A stretch of 64,000 nucleotides of DNA from Alistipes sp. UBA936 (lineage in GTDB: Bacteria; Bacteroidota; Bacteroidia; Bacteroidales; Rikenellaceae). Location of the stretch: NCBI GenBank assembly GCA_002293505.1, contig DBDI01000030.1:73221-137220 (forward strand), written 5' to 3'. Under the pieces are notes generated by a model. The model had not been told where the DNA came from, did no database searches, and saw nothing but the letters and a program-made list of their open reading frames with translations. Positions 31,408 to 39,520 of the stretch are shown in pieces. Both the position numbers and the translations under genes were made by a program. Numbering within the stretch: position 1 is the first letter of the stretch; each line of letters begins with the position of its first letter.

Positions 31408-33153
31408 CGAAAAAAAGTATTCTTTCTGCCTCTTTTTCTCCTTCGGATTTCGCGCCACATATAGTTTTTGGCCCGTGTACGGATTCCTTCCCGTGTGGAA
31501 CATCACGGATGCGAGTGTCATCGGCGTCGGGGTGAAGTCCTGTACTTGCTCTGTTTTGAGCCTCAGGCGTCGCGTTTTTTCTCCCAGCCTTCTCATATCT
31601 TCTTCCGTGCATCCCGGATGGCTCGAAATGAAATAGGGTATCAGTTGCGTTTTCAGCCCCTCGTCCGAGCAAATTTTTCTGAAGTCCGCATTCAGTTTTT
31701 CGAACCCGCCCCACGACGGCTTTCTCATCAACCGCAACACGTGTTCTTCGGTATGTTCCGGCGCAACCTTCAGCCTCCCCGAGGTGTGATTCACGATCAC
31801 TTCCCGCAGATATTTTTTCCCGCCGTCGGCCGGATCGAAAAGATCGTATCGAATTCCGCTCCCGATGAAGATTTTTTTGACCGGAGTGTAAAATTTTTTT
31901 ACACGAGTGTCAAAAATTTTTACACTTTTGGCAGCTCCGTACAAATCGAGTAATCGGCCGTGATTTCGGTCGAGATTTCCACATACTTTCGGGGTCAGAC
32001 AACTCGGCCGTCGACACTTTTCACATACCGTAATATCCTTGCCTCCAAGCCCATACATATTTGCCGACGGGCCTCCTATGTCCGAAATGTACCCCTTGAA
32101 ATATGGCATTTCGGCCACTCTCCGCACCTCTTCCAGTACCGAAGCCTCGCTTCTCGACGTTACGAACTTTCCCTGATGCGCCGAGATTGTGCAGAAGCTG
32201 CAGCCGCCGAAACAGCCTCTGTGTGAGGTAATTGACGTTCGGATCATCTCCCAGGCCGGAATATCTCCTCGCCCGTCGTACCGCGGGTGCGGTAACCGCT
32301 TGTATGGTAGCTCGTTAGCTCCGTCTAACTGCTCGGTTGTCATTACAGGATGCGGCGGGTTGACAACCACAAATTGCTGACCCACAGGTTCTACCAACGT
32401 TTGCGTCTGATGCATCAGGTTCGACTCTTCCTCGATCCGCACAAAATTTTCTTCAAATTTTCTCCCATCTCCCACACACTCTTCAAATGAGTTCAGAACC
32501 TCCACCCCGTCGAGTCGCGCAACGTAGGCTTCGTCGGCCAGAAAAGCGACCTGCGGCAGGCGGCGCAACAGTTTGGTGTTGAATCCGTTATGCAACGCGC
32601 GGGCGATCTCTACGATCGACTTTTCGCCCATCCCGTAGGCCACCACATCGGCTCCGCTGTCGACCAAAATCGAGGGCCGCAGCCCATCGTCCCAGTAATC
32701 ATAATGCGTCAGCCGCCGCAGCGAAGCCTCGATTCCCCCGAGTACGACCGGCGTGTGTGGGTATAACTGCTTGAGTATGCGCGAGTAAACCGTTGCGGCG
32801 CGATCTGGTCGACGGCCCGCCCTGCCCCCCGGCGTGTATGCGTCGTCGCTTCGTAGGCGCTTGGCGGCGGTGTAATGATTCACCATCGAATCCATCGCCC
32901 CGGCAGTCACCCCGAAGAACATCCGCGGCGCGCCGAGCTTGCGAAAATCCCGCAGGTCGTCCTGCCAGTTGGGCTGTGGAATGATCGCAACTCGCAGACC
33001 CTCAGCCTCCAACACTCGTCCCATAACAGCCGCGCCGAACGAGGGATGGTCGATGTAGGCGTCGCCGCTGACCAGGATCACATCCACCGCGTCCCATCCC
33101 CGCGCCTCGACCTCACGGGCGCTCGTCGGCAACCATCCTTCTGTGTTTTTCAT
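31405..33153 (-). CDS. YgiQ family radical SAM protein
   Basis: 582 residues. N-terminal B12-binding-like half (DVILVSGDAYIDHPSFGAAV ... VVLGGIEASLRRLTHYDYW), radical SAM centre with RGCFGGCSFCTIS (CxxxCxxC for the 4Fe-4S cluster), then IGSGIRYDLF and GRLKVAPEHTEEHVL, characteristic of the UPF0313/YgiQ family. Substrate unknown. Between LLDLYGAAKS and the usual IFIGSGIRYD there is a repeat insert (VKIFDTR, VKKFYTP, VKKIFIG) encoded by palindromic tandem units. ATG at 33153, 4 nt after its promoter box. Confidence 0.88.
   Translation of the reverse strand: MKNTEGWLPTSAREVEARGWDAVDVILVSGDAYIDHPSFGAAVMGRVLEAEGLRVAIIPQPNWQDDLRDFRKLGAPRMFFGVTAGAMDSMVNHYTAAKRLRSDDAYTPGGRAGRRPDRAATVYSRILKQLYPHTPVVLGGIEASLRRLTHYDYWDDGLRPSILVDSGADVVAYGMGEKSIVEIARALHNGFNTKLLRRLPQVAFLADEAYVARLDGVEVLNSFEECVGDGRKFEENFVRIEEESNLMHQTQTLVEPVGQQFVVVNPPHPVMTTEQLDGANELPYKRLPHPRYDGRGDIPAWEMIRTSITSHRGCFGGCSFCTISAHQGKFVTSRSEASVLEEVRRVAEMPYFKGYISDIGGPSANMYGLGGKDITVCEKCRRPSCLTPKVCGNLDRNHGRLLDLYGAAKSVKIFDTRVKKFYTPVKKIFIGSGIRYDLFDPADGGKKYLREVIVNHTSGRLKVAPEHTEEHVLRLMRKPSWGGFEKLNADFRKICSDEGLKTQLIPYFISSHPGCTEEDMRRLGEKTRRLRLKTEQVQDFTPTPMTLASVMFHTGRNPYTGQKLYVARNPKEKKRQKEYFFS
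31884..31925 (-). repeat. Two tandem 21-bp palindromic units inside the YgiQ gene
   Basis: GAGTGTAAAATTTTTTTACAC (31884-31904) and a near-copy beginning GAGTGTCAAAAATTT (31905-31925), given as plus strand in part. Each contains an almost perfect 19-bp palindrome GTGT-A/T core-ACAC and each codes seven residues in frame. Very AT-rich compared with the surrounding gene. Confidence 0.75.
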
Positions 33154-33157
33154 TGCG

Positions 33158-33165
33158 CAAAGTTA
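33158..33165 (-). promoter_or_regulatory. -7 box (TAACTTTG) of the YgiQ gene
   Basis: Minus-strand TAACTTTG, followed after exactly 4 nt (CGCA) by the ATG at 33153; leaderless transcript predicted. Confidence 0.65.
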
Positions 33166-33177
33166 TGTAATTTTCGC

Positions 33178-33185
33178 TACTTTTG
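33178..33185 (+). promoter_or_regulatory. -7 box (TACTTTTG) of the EamA gene
   Basis: TACTTTTG followed after 5 nt (CGCCC) by the GTG start at 33191; leaderless transcript predicted. Divergent from the YgiQ box. Confidence 0.6.
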
Positions 33186-33190
33186 CGCCC

Positions 33191-34099
33191 GTGAAACCGA
33201 CTGAAAAAAGCTTCCGTGGCCACGCGGTTATCGCGCTGGCTTACACTGTTTTCGGGCTGAACATACCGGCCGTGAAATCTATAATAGGCGAGGGCGGAAT
33301 CACGGGCCTTGCCGTGACATTTTACCGGATGGCCGGTGCGGCGGTGCTGTTTTGGGTGGTGTCGGCGTTCGTTCGGCGCGAGCGGGTGCCGTTGCGCGAT
33401 GTGGGGGCGATCTTCGTCGCCTCGCTGTTCTGTATATTGCTGAACCAGACCCCTTTCATTGTCGGAGTGTCGCTCACTTCGCCCATTGACGCGGGGGTGA
33501 TAACGACCCTCACACCGATGATCACAATGGTGCTGGCGGCGATCTTTCTGCGCGAACCGATCACGTGGCTGAAGGTCGTGGGAGTCGGAGTGGGGGCCGT
33601 CGGAGCGCTGCTGCTGGTTCTTGGGGGAACGAGTGGTGCGGCGATGGGTGGGAGCAGTTGGCTTGGGAATCTGTTGTGTGCGCTCAGTTCGCTGTCGTTC
33701 TCGATCTATCTGGTTGGTTTCAAGCGACTTTTTACCACATACGGGCCTGTTACGCTGATGAAGTGGATGTTTCTGTTCGCGGCTCTGATGACCCTGCCGC
33801 TGTGTTGGCACGACATCGCCGCGGTCGACTACGCAGCGCTGGATTGGAGCGTGTGGGCGAGGCTGGGGTTCATCATCGGAGGAGCTACATTCCTGACTTT
33901 CTTTCTGTTACCCATCGGCCAGAGGTACTTGCGGCCGACGGTTCTTGGGATGTATGGCTACTTGCAACCGGTGGTGGCGTCGCTTGTGGCGGTTGCGCTG
34001 GGGATGGATTCGTTCGGGATTACGAAGGGGATGGCGACGGTGCTGGTATTCGCCGGGGTGTGGTTAGTAACTCAAAGCCGCGCGCGGTCGGGATTCTGA
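33191..34099 (+). CDS. EamA/DMT family transporter
   Basis: 302 residues from GTG at 33191 (VKPTEKSFRGHAVIALAYTVFG); the extra upstream codons overlap the promoter. Ten predicted membrane segments in two EamA repeats, with typical EPITWLKVVGVGVGAVGALLL in the first and RYLRPTVLGMYGYLQPVVASL in the second. The family exports metabolites such as amino acids or nucleotides; the substrate is not predictable. The final 28 bp are antisense to the end of ruvC. Confidence 0.85.
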   Translation: MKPTEKSFRGHAVIALAYTVFGLNIPAVKSIIGEGGITGLAVTFYRMAGAAVLFWVVSAFVRRERVPLRDVGAIFVASLFCILLNQTPFIVGVSLTSPIDAGVITTLTPMITMVLAAIFLREPITWLKVVGVGVGAVGALLLVLGGTSGAAMGGSSWLGNLLCALSSLSFSIYLVGFKRLFTTYGPVTLMKWMFLFAALMTLPLCWHDIAAVDYAALDWSVWARLGFIIGGATFLTFFLLPIGQRYLRPTVLGMYGYLQPVVASLVAVALGMDSFGITKGMATVLVFAGVWLVTQSRARSGF

Positions 34100-34644
34100 C
34101 GCAGAAAATCTTCCCACGAGCCGGACTTTTTCTTGCGGCCGGCGGGGACGGAGGGCAGGGGAGACGACGAGGTAAAGTGGTGGCACAGAGCGACTGCCAT
34201 ACCGTCGGTGGCGTCCAGGCGGCGGGGATCGTACTCGATACCGAGGATCGACCCGAGAAGAGAAGCAACCTGCTCCTTAGCAGCGCCTCCGCGACCGGTA
34301 ATGGCCAATTTGACGCTACTGGGAGGGTACTCGAAAACAGGCAACCCGCGGGACAAAGCAGCAGCCATAGCAACCCCCTGAGCGCGACCCAACTTCAACA
34401 TACTCTGGACGTTCTTACCGAAGAAAGGCGACTCCAACGCGACCTCGTCGGGGCGGTAACCTTCGACCAGAGCGCCGACACGCTCGAAGATAGTGCGCAG
34501 TTTCTGGTAGGTGTCGGGGACGCGTCGAAGGTCGATGTCACCCAAAGCAACGGCGTAGAGCCGACCGGCCGGAGTGATCTCCAACACGCCGTAACCGGTT
34601 CGCGTTGTACCGGGGTCGATGCCCAAAATAACTCTCTTAGTCAT
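34072..34644 (-). CDS. ruvC: Holliday junction resolvase RuvC
   Basis: 190 residues. RNase H-like endonuclease with GIDPGTTRTGYGVLE (first catalytic Asp), DEVALESPFFGKNVQSMLKLGRAQGV (Glu), and LDATDGMAVALCHHF (last acidic pair), in family order. It cuts four-way junctions with RuvAB, which are not in this window. A basic tail (PAGRKKKSGSWEDFLRQNP) is common in Bacteroidota. Its start overlaps the stop of the upstream regulator gene (ATGA). Confidence 0.94.
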   Translation of the reverse strand: MTKRVILGIDPGTTRTGYGVLEITPAGRLYAVALGDIDLRRVPDTYQKLRTIFERVGALVEGYRPDEVALESPFFGKNVQSMLKLGRAQGVAMAAALSRGLPVFEYPPSSVKLAITGRGGAAKEQVASLLGSILGIEYDPRRLDATDGMAVALCHHFTSSSPLPSVPAGRKKKSGSWEDFLRQNPDRARL

Positions 34645-35264
34645 AACGTTTTGTTTATCACCACGCTAAGTATCAGAAAAAGCTCCCTCACGGCTGAAGT
34701 CGGAATGAGGATCTCGTCGAAATTCTCCGCATCGACGGCGATCAGGCGAAGCTGGTCGCTACCGGCCTGTCGCCGAACCCGACGCAACATAGCAAACCCC
34801 TCGGTCACAACAACATAGTCACCACCTGGAACCAACGCCTCCGGAGGAACCTTGCGAACGAGAACTATCGACCCGGGAGGGATATCGCTGCCCATAGCGC
34901 GACCGTTGTAGAGAGCCCCCAGGTCGGCGTCCTCCAGGCCGGGAAGCGAGATGAAAGTCCGGCTGGAGAACCGATCGGGCGCGGTGGCAAGTTTCTCGAC
35001 GTCGACCTCGAAGAACGGAACAGAAGTGCGTTTGACCGTCGCCTCGGTGAACATATCACCCTCGCCAGCCAACAACCAAGCGCGAGAGATCTGAGGATAT
35101 TTAGCGGCGATCATAGTGGCCAACTCGCGGCTGATGCCGTTGTTGCCGCGCTTGATCTGGTAGAGATTCTCCCCGCGAGCCAACCCGATCGACAGAGCAA
35201 ACGAATTGACCGACAATCCGGTCCACTTCACCACGCGTTCGATTCTTTGCCAATTGTTCAGCAA
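34641..35264 (-). CDS. HTH regulator with S24-like domain lacking catalytic residues
   Basis: 207 residues; start TTG at 35264 (no ATG available before the HTH). N-terminal Xre-type helix-turn-helix (FALSIGLARGENLYQIKRGNNGISRELATMIAAKYP, given as one region, residues about 22-57), a short linker, then a LexA/S24 beta fold (GSIVLVRKVPPEALVPGGDYVVVTE). Where S24 proteins have the catalytic GDSM, this protein reads GRAM, and the Lys position falls in AMLRRVRR without Lys, so self-cleavage looks unlikely. Coupled to ruvC by ATGA and divergent from tRNA-Arg/dnaG, suggesting regulation linked to DNA repair or replication. Confidence 0.7.
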   Translation of the reverse strand: MLNNWQRIERVVKWTGLSVNSFALSIGLARGENLYQIKRGNNGISRELATMIAAKYPQISRAWLLAGEGDMFTEATVKRTSVPFFEVDVEKLATAPDRFSSRTFISLPGLEDADLGALYNGRAMGSDIPPGSIVLVRKVPPEALVPGGDYVVVTEGFAMLRRVRRQAGSDQLRLIAVDAENFDEILIPTSAVRELFLILSVVINKTL

Positions 35265-35291
35265 GGGAGGTACTTTTTCAAATTATTTCTT

Positions 35292-35299
35292 TATCTTTG
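35292..35299 (+). promoter_or_regulatory. -7 box (TATCTTTG) of tRNA-Arg
   Basis: TATCTTTG, 13 nt before the mature tRNA 5' end; the interval is a C/T-rich 5' leader. Confidence 0.6.
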
Positions 35300-35312
35300 C
35301 CTCTTCTCCGCG

Positions 35313-35384
35313 GGTCCCGTAGTTCAATGGATAGAATATCAGATTCCGGTTCTGACGGTACAGGTTCGATTCCTGTCGGGATCA
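35313..35384 (+). tRNA. tRNA-Arg(CCG)
   Basis: 72 nt without encoded CCA. Acceptor GGTCCCG/CGGGATC (one G-T pair), D stem GTTC/GAAT, anticodon stem TCAGA/TCTGA with loop TTCCGGT giving anticodon CCG at 35346-35348, variable CGGT, T stem ACAGG/CCTGT with loop TTCGATT, discriminator A. Reads the CGG arginine codon. Confidence 0.95.
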
Positions 35385-35399
35385 CGGATCAGAGGGGGC

Positions 35400-35418
35400 G
35401 GGGGAGCTCCCTTTTTTT
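35400..35418 (+). terminator. Possible weak terminator after tRNA-Arg
   Basis: GGGGG-AGCT-CCC followed by seven T. The stem is three GC pairs plus possible G-U pairs, so read-through into dnaG is likely. Confidence 0.35.
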
Positions 35419-35450
35419 ACCATTTCGCGTCAAAAATACAATATTTTTTT

Positions 35451-37451
35451 GTGATTGACAAAGGCACCATCGACCGAATTTACGCCGCCGCGGATATAGT
35501 GGAGGTGGTGAGCGATTTTGTCACCCTACGCAAGAAAGGGGTCAACTATCAAGCCTGCTGTCCGTTCCACAACGAAAAAACACCATCGTTCGTCGTCTCC
35601 CCAACAAAGGGACTGTTCAAATGTTTCGGATGCGGGAAGGGAGGAAATGCAGTCACATTCGTGATGGAGCACGAGGGAATGAGCTATGTGGAGGCGCTGA
35701 GGTGGGTGGCAAAGAAGTATGGCATAGAGATCGCCGAACGACCGCTGACAGAAGAAGAAACTCGCCGAAACGACGACCGGGAGAGTATGATGGTGCTCAA
35801 CAGCTGGGCCGCAGAGTGGTTCGCCAGCACGTTGCACGACACCGACGAAGGGAAAAGTGTGGGGCTGTCGTATTTTCGCCACCGGGGCTTCACCGATGAG
35901 ATTATACGCCGATTCGGGCTGGGGTACTGTCCGCGGGGAAGCGGGAACACATACGGTGAGGAGATGACGAAAGCGGCTTTGGCGGCGGGCTACAAGGAGG
36001 AGTTCCTGACAGCAACGGGGCTGACGCTAAAGAGAGAGAATGGCGATCTGAGAGACAGGTTCGCGGAGCGGGTGATATTTCCGATACACTCGATGAGCGG
36101 GCGCGTGGTGGCGTTCGGGGGGCGTACGTTGCGCACGGACAAGAACGTGGCCAAGTATCAGAACTCGCCCGAGAGCGAGATATACTCCAAGAAAAACTCA
36201 CTGTACGGAATATTCTTCGCCAAGAAAGCAATCTCGCAACAACGAAACGCGATACTGGTGGAAGGCTACACGGATGTGATCTCGATGCATCAAGCGGGGG
36301 TAGAAAATGTGGTCGCCTCTTCGGGGACCTCGCTCACAACCGAGCAGGTGAAGATGCTGAAGCGGTTCACGGACAACGTGACGGTGATCTACGACGGCGA
36401 CGAGGCGGGACTGAATGCCTCGCTGAGGGGGATAGATATGATCTTGCGGGAGGGGTTGAGCGTGCGGGTGGTGATGTTGCCCGAGGGAGAAGACCCCGAT
36501 TCGTTCGCCAGAAGCCACAGCGCCACGCAATTACAAGATTTTATACGTACCGCCGAGCAGGATTTCATAGCCTTCAAGGCGCGGCTGTTGGTGAAGGAGG
36601 CGAAGGGAGATGTGATCAAGCGGGCGGCTGTGGTGGGAGAGATGGTCGCCTCGATAGCCGAGATACCCGACGCGATACAGCGGGCGATGTATATAAAGGA
36701 GTGTGCGCGAACGATGGATGTGGACGAAGGGTTGCTGGGCTCGGAGGTGGCGCGAAAACGACTGGCCGGTGCCTCGGCCGCCGATGCCGAAGCGAGGGAG
36801 TTTATACGCCGCCAACAACTCGAAAGACGTGAAGAACGCCCACTGGGGCGGTTTGGAGACCGAAGGCTCGTGGCCGCGGGAAGCAACATCGACGAGCTGG
36901 AGAAGGAACTGGTGAGGTATCTGGTGAAGTATGGCCATCTGGGGTTCGAGTTCCGGGACAACGCCGCGGGAGGAAAGCGAAGCCGAGGCCCGGCAACGAC
37001 GCTGAATGTGGCTCAGACAATTCTCGGAGAACTGGGAGCGAATGCGATACAACTACGAAATCCGCAACTAAGGGCGCTATATGAAACATACGCGGCGCTA
37101 CACGGCGAGTTGGGAGTAGGGGTGGAGGTGCCGGTACATCATTTCATCACGCACGAAGATGCAGCAGTGGCGAATGCAGCGGTCGATCTGCTGACGGCGG
37201 ACGACAACTATACGCCGAGCAAACTGTGGAAGAGGCACGAAATATCGGTCGACACGGAGCACGAACGACTACCGGAAGCATTGCCGAGGGCGGTGATACT
37301 CTACAAGTCGAAGGTGATTGAGGAGTTGTCGGCGCAACTGAGAGCGCAGCTGGCCCAAGGAGAACCGGCGGAAGAGATACTACGGCAACTTGCAGCCTTG
37401 GATCAGGAGAGAGTGCTGATATCGCGCAGACTGTCGCGGTTGATACTTTGA
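35451..37451 (+). CDS. dnaG: DNA primase DnaG
   Basis: 666 residues from GTG at 35451 (VIDKGTIDRIYAAADIVEVVSDFV), the conserved N-terminus; the frame upstream reads through the tRNA and is not coding. CHC2 zinc finger CPFHNEKTPSF ... GLFKCFGCGKGGNAV, core with FAERVIFPIHSMSGRVVAFGGRTL, TOPRIM with LVEGYTDVISMHQAG and VIYDGDEAGLNAS, and a helical C-terminal helicase-interaction domain. It synthesises RNA primers in partnership with DnaB. A long T-run directly precedes the GTG; no Shine-Dalgarno sequence. Confidence 0.95.
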   Translation: MIDKGTIDRIYAAADIVEVVSDFVTLRKKGVNYQACCPFHNEKTPSFVVSPTKGLFKCFGCGKGGNAVTFVMEHEGMSYVEALRWVAKKYGIEIAERPLTEEETRRNDDRESMMVLNSWAAEWFASTLHDTDEGKSVGLSYFRHRGFTDEIIRRFGLGYCPRGSGNTYGEEMTKAALAAGYKEEFLTATGLTLKRENGDLRDRFAERVIFPIHSMSGRVVAFGGRTLRTDKNVAKYQNSPESEIYSKKNSLYGIFFAKKAISQQRNAILVEGYTDVISMHQAGVENVVASSGTSLTTEQVKMLKRFTDNVTVIYDGDEAGLNASLRGIDMILREGLSVRVVMLPEGEDPDSFARSHSATQLQDFIRTAEQDFIAFKARLLVKEAKGDVIKRAAVVGEMVASIAEIPDAIQRAMYIKECARTMDVDEGLLGSEVARKRLAGASAADAEAREFIRRQQLERREERPLGRFGDRRLVAAGSNIDELEKELVRYLVKYGHLGFEFRDNAAGGKRSRGPATTLNVAQTILGELGANAIQLRNPQLRALYETYAALHGELGVGVEVPVHHFITHEDAAVANAAVDLLTADDNYTPSKLWKRHEISVDTEHERLPEALPRAVILYKSKVIEELSAQLRAQLAQGEPAEEILRQLAALDQERVLISRRLSRLIL

Positions 37452-37508
37452 CATAGATTGGCCCGATGTTTGCAATCCCGGGAGGGTGAACGAATATCGA
37501 ATGAGGCT

Positions 37509-38465
37509 ATGAAAAAGTTGATTGCTCTTTGGATGGCGCTTACGGCGCTCGCGGCTCTTACCGCCGCAGGCCAAACCCCGCAGATAGAAAAGGCGCTACT
37601 GTATGACCAGTACACGCTCGAAGATACGTGGGAGTACAACGGCAAAACCCGCGGTTTCCAGTATGACAAAATCCACGAACGGCTTGCGATGGCCGACTCG
37701 ATTCAAGTACCCACGGCGTACGATAACGGCGAACCCGACTGGGCAATACTGCAAAATCACCGAAACGAACACGGAACAGCACCCGATGTGAAGAACGTGG
37801 CCAGGGACGAGTACAACGCGGTGACCGACCCTTACGGAGTGACGCGCCATCAATCCGTACCACTTTATGCACGAGGTGAGTTCGGCTCGAAGGCGCCGGA
37901 ATGCTATGGTCGAGATGGTTCTCTGGCACGACTGGTGGGGTTCAATGCCGACTCGACGGCATATCTTGCGCAGGTGTACAACGCCCCGGAAGGTGTGTGG
38001 GAAGTACCCAAAAAGTTCGTCAAGCTGCTCGACAAGGGCCAGACCTTCGAAAAAGCCATTATGATCGACGACACCAACCAGTGCATTATGACCCTCGAAA
38101 GGGATGGCGAGAAGTGGCTGGTGAGGAGTATGAATCCCTGCTCGACCGGAGCGCACAACCCACCGTATCAACGACCCACCCCCACGGGGCTGTATGTGGT
38201 GCAGGAGCACAAACCGAAGATGTTCTACACCGGTGACGGCAACTCGACGATAGTGGGCTATGCGCCGTGGGCGAGCAGGATAACCAACGGAGCGTATATG
38301 CACGGGGTGCCGACAAATTCGCCCGAGGGAGCCATCATAGAGTTCTCGCAGACCCTGGGAACCACTCCGCGTTCGCACGAGTGTGTGAGAAACTCCTCGT
38401 CGCACGCAAAGTTCATCTACGACTGGGCGCCGGTGGGAGAAACTTTGGTGTTCGTATACGATTGA
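37509..38465 (+). CDS. Secreted L,D-transpeptidase-like protein (YkuD type)
   Basis: 318 residues with a signal peptide (MKKLIALWMALTALAALTAAGQ). The C-terminal half is an L,D-transpeptidase fold: TPTGLYVVQEHKPKMFY, GAYMHGVPTNSPEGAIIEFS, then SHECVRNSSSHAKFIYDW at the catalytic loop. The usual motif is SHGCIR; Cys is kept but Gly is replaced by Glu. The N-terminal part (about residues 22-130) is unfamiliar. Predicted to form 3-3 peptidoglycan crosslinks or attach proteins in the periplasm. It is followed 27 bp later by a second, unrelated-type L,D-transpeptidase. Confidence 0.75.
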   Translation: MKKLIALWMALTALAALTAAGQTPQIEKALLYDQYTLEDTWEYNGKTRGFQYDKIHERLAMADSIQVPTAYDNGEPDWAILQNHRNEHGTAPDVKNVARDEYNAVTDPYGVTRHQSVPLYARGEFGSKAPECYGRDGSLARLVGFNADSTAYLAQVYNAPEGVWEVPKKFVKLLDKGQTFEKAIMIDDTNQCIMTLERDGEKWLVRSMNPCSTGAHNPPYQRPTPTGLYVVQEHKPKMFYTGDGNSTIVGYAPWASRITNGAYMHGVPTNSPEGAIIEFSQTLGTTPRSHECVRNSSSHAKFIYDWAPVGETLVFVYD

Positions 38466-38492
38466 GGAGGCTGCGTACGTTAGTGTTGACGT

Positions 38493-39062
38493 ATGCAGAA
38501 TCTACTAATTTCAATCGCGTTACTATTCAATCAATTGGGTCTGGCAGGCGAGGTGCCCTTCGAAGCGTTCGAAGCCGCCGCGCAGCACTACTACGCCGTC
38601 GAAGAGCGCCAGAAGGAGGTGCTGACGTTGATAGACTTCACAGCGCCCTCGTCGCAGGAGCGGCTATGGGTGATAGATATGGAGGCCGGGCAGGTGCTCT
38701 ATCACACCCACGTGGCCCACGGTAGAGGCAGCGGCGAACTATATGCAGAGAAATTTTCGAACGTCAGTGGCTCCCATCAAAGCTCACTGGGAACGTATCT
38801 GACCCAAGGGACGTATCAGGGCCGAAATGGCTATTCGCTTGTGATAGACGGGCTTGAGAAGGGTCTGAACGATCGGGCGAAAGAGCGGGCCGTGGTGGTT
38901 CACGGTGCACCGTATGCCGATCCGGGAGTGATAGCTTCGACGGGCCGGCTTGGACGATCGCTGGGCTGTCCGGCACTGCCGCCCGGGGTGAGTCGAGAGA
39001 TTATAGACACCATCAAAGGCGGCTCTGTCCTATATATATATGGCCGCAACGACAAGGTCTGA
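38493..39062 (+). CDS. Murein L,D-transpeptidase catalytic domain family protein (YkuD_2)
   Basis: 189 residues with a signal peptide (MQNLLISIALLFNQLGLAG). WVIDMEAGQVLYHTHVAHGRGSGELYAEKFSN (in part) and SHQSSLGTYLT, AVVVHGAPYADPGVI, and GRLGRSLGCPALPP carry the motifs of the PF13645 family: His in VVHGA and catalytic Cys in SLGCPA. Periplasmic peptidoglycan-modifying enzyme. The last 33 bp are antisense to the phosphopantetheinyl-transferase-like gene. Confidence 0.87.
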   Translation: MQNLLISIALLFNQLGLAGEVPFEAFEAAAQHYYAVEERQKEVLTLIDFTAPSSQERLWVIDMEAGQVLYHTHVAHGRGSGELYAEKFSNVSGSHQSSLGTYLTQGTYQGRNGYSLVIDGLEKGLNDRAKERAVVVHGAPYADPGVIASTGRLGRSLGCPALPPGVSREIIDTIKGGSVLYIYGRNDKV

Positions 39063-39518
39063 GTGAGGAACGATTCGCGGCACAGGAGGAGGACTGGAAG
39101 AGAGAGAAGCGAATTTGACACGGGCCTCGTGGGAACACCAATCCTGAAGAGAGGAGATACCGTAACGCTCAGCGGCGGCGGGAGGCAGCGGGCGGGAAGA
39201 GAGCTCGATGTCGACAGCACAGGGGAAAGGAGACCAAAGAACGGCAATCCAACCGGCAGAGTGAGAAACGCTTATATAACCGGCGCCAACAAGTGGGGCG
39301 CCTTTTTCATTGTATGAGATCGGGGTGTCGGCCCCGAGGCGGCGGCGAATCAGTGCGCGCCAACCCAACCATTCGGCCCGGCGCTCGGAAGACCGGAAAG
39401 TCGCCGCCTCGACCCACTCGTCGTCGGTAACCCAAGGCCGCAACGACTCCAAATCTGATGGCACCCGCTCGATGGACAACCAACCCTCTTGTGTCGCATT
39501 CGCCAGCCGAGAGTCCAT
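39030..39518 (-). CDS. 4'-phosphopantetheinyl transferase-like protein, atypical
   Basis: 162 residues, shorter than the about 200 usual for Sfp/AcpS-like enzymes in this position. GYISVSHSAGWIAVLW and AVDIELSSR match the conserved SHS and (G/A)VDIE metal-binding motifs. The third motif, usually WxxKEAxxK, reads WCSHEARVKFASL: Glu is kept but the first Lys is His. Would transfer phosphopantetheine from CoA to carrier proteins if active. It begins 2 bp after gldE, so it is the last gene of the dcw transcription unit. Confidence 0.7.
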   Translation of the reverse strand: MDSRLANATQEGWLSIERVPSDLESLRPWVTDDEWVEAATFRSSERRAEWLGWRALIRRRLGADTPISYNEKGAPLVGAGYISVSHSAGWIAVLWSPFPCAVDIELSSRPLPPAAAERYGISSLQDWCSHEARVKFASLSSSPPPVPRIVPHSDLVVAAIYI

Positions 39519-39520
39519 CG

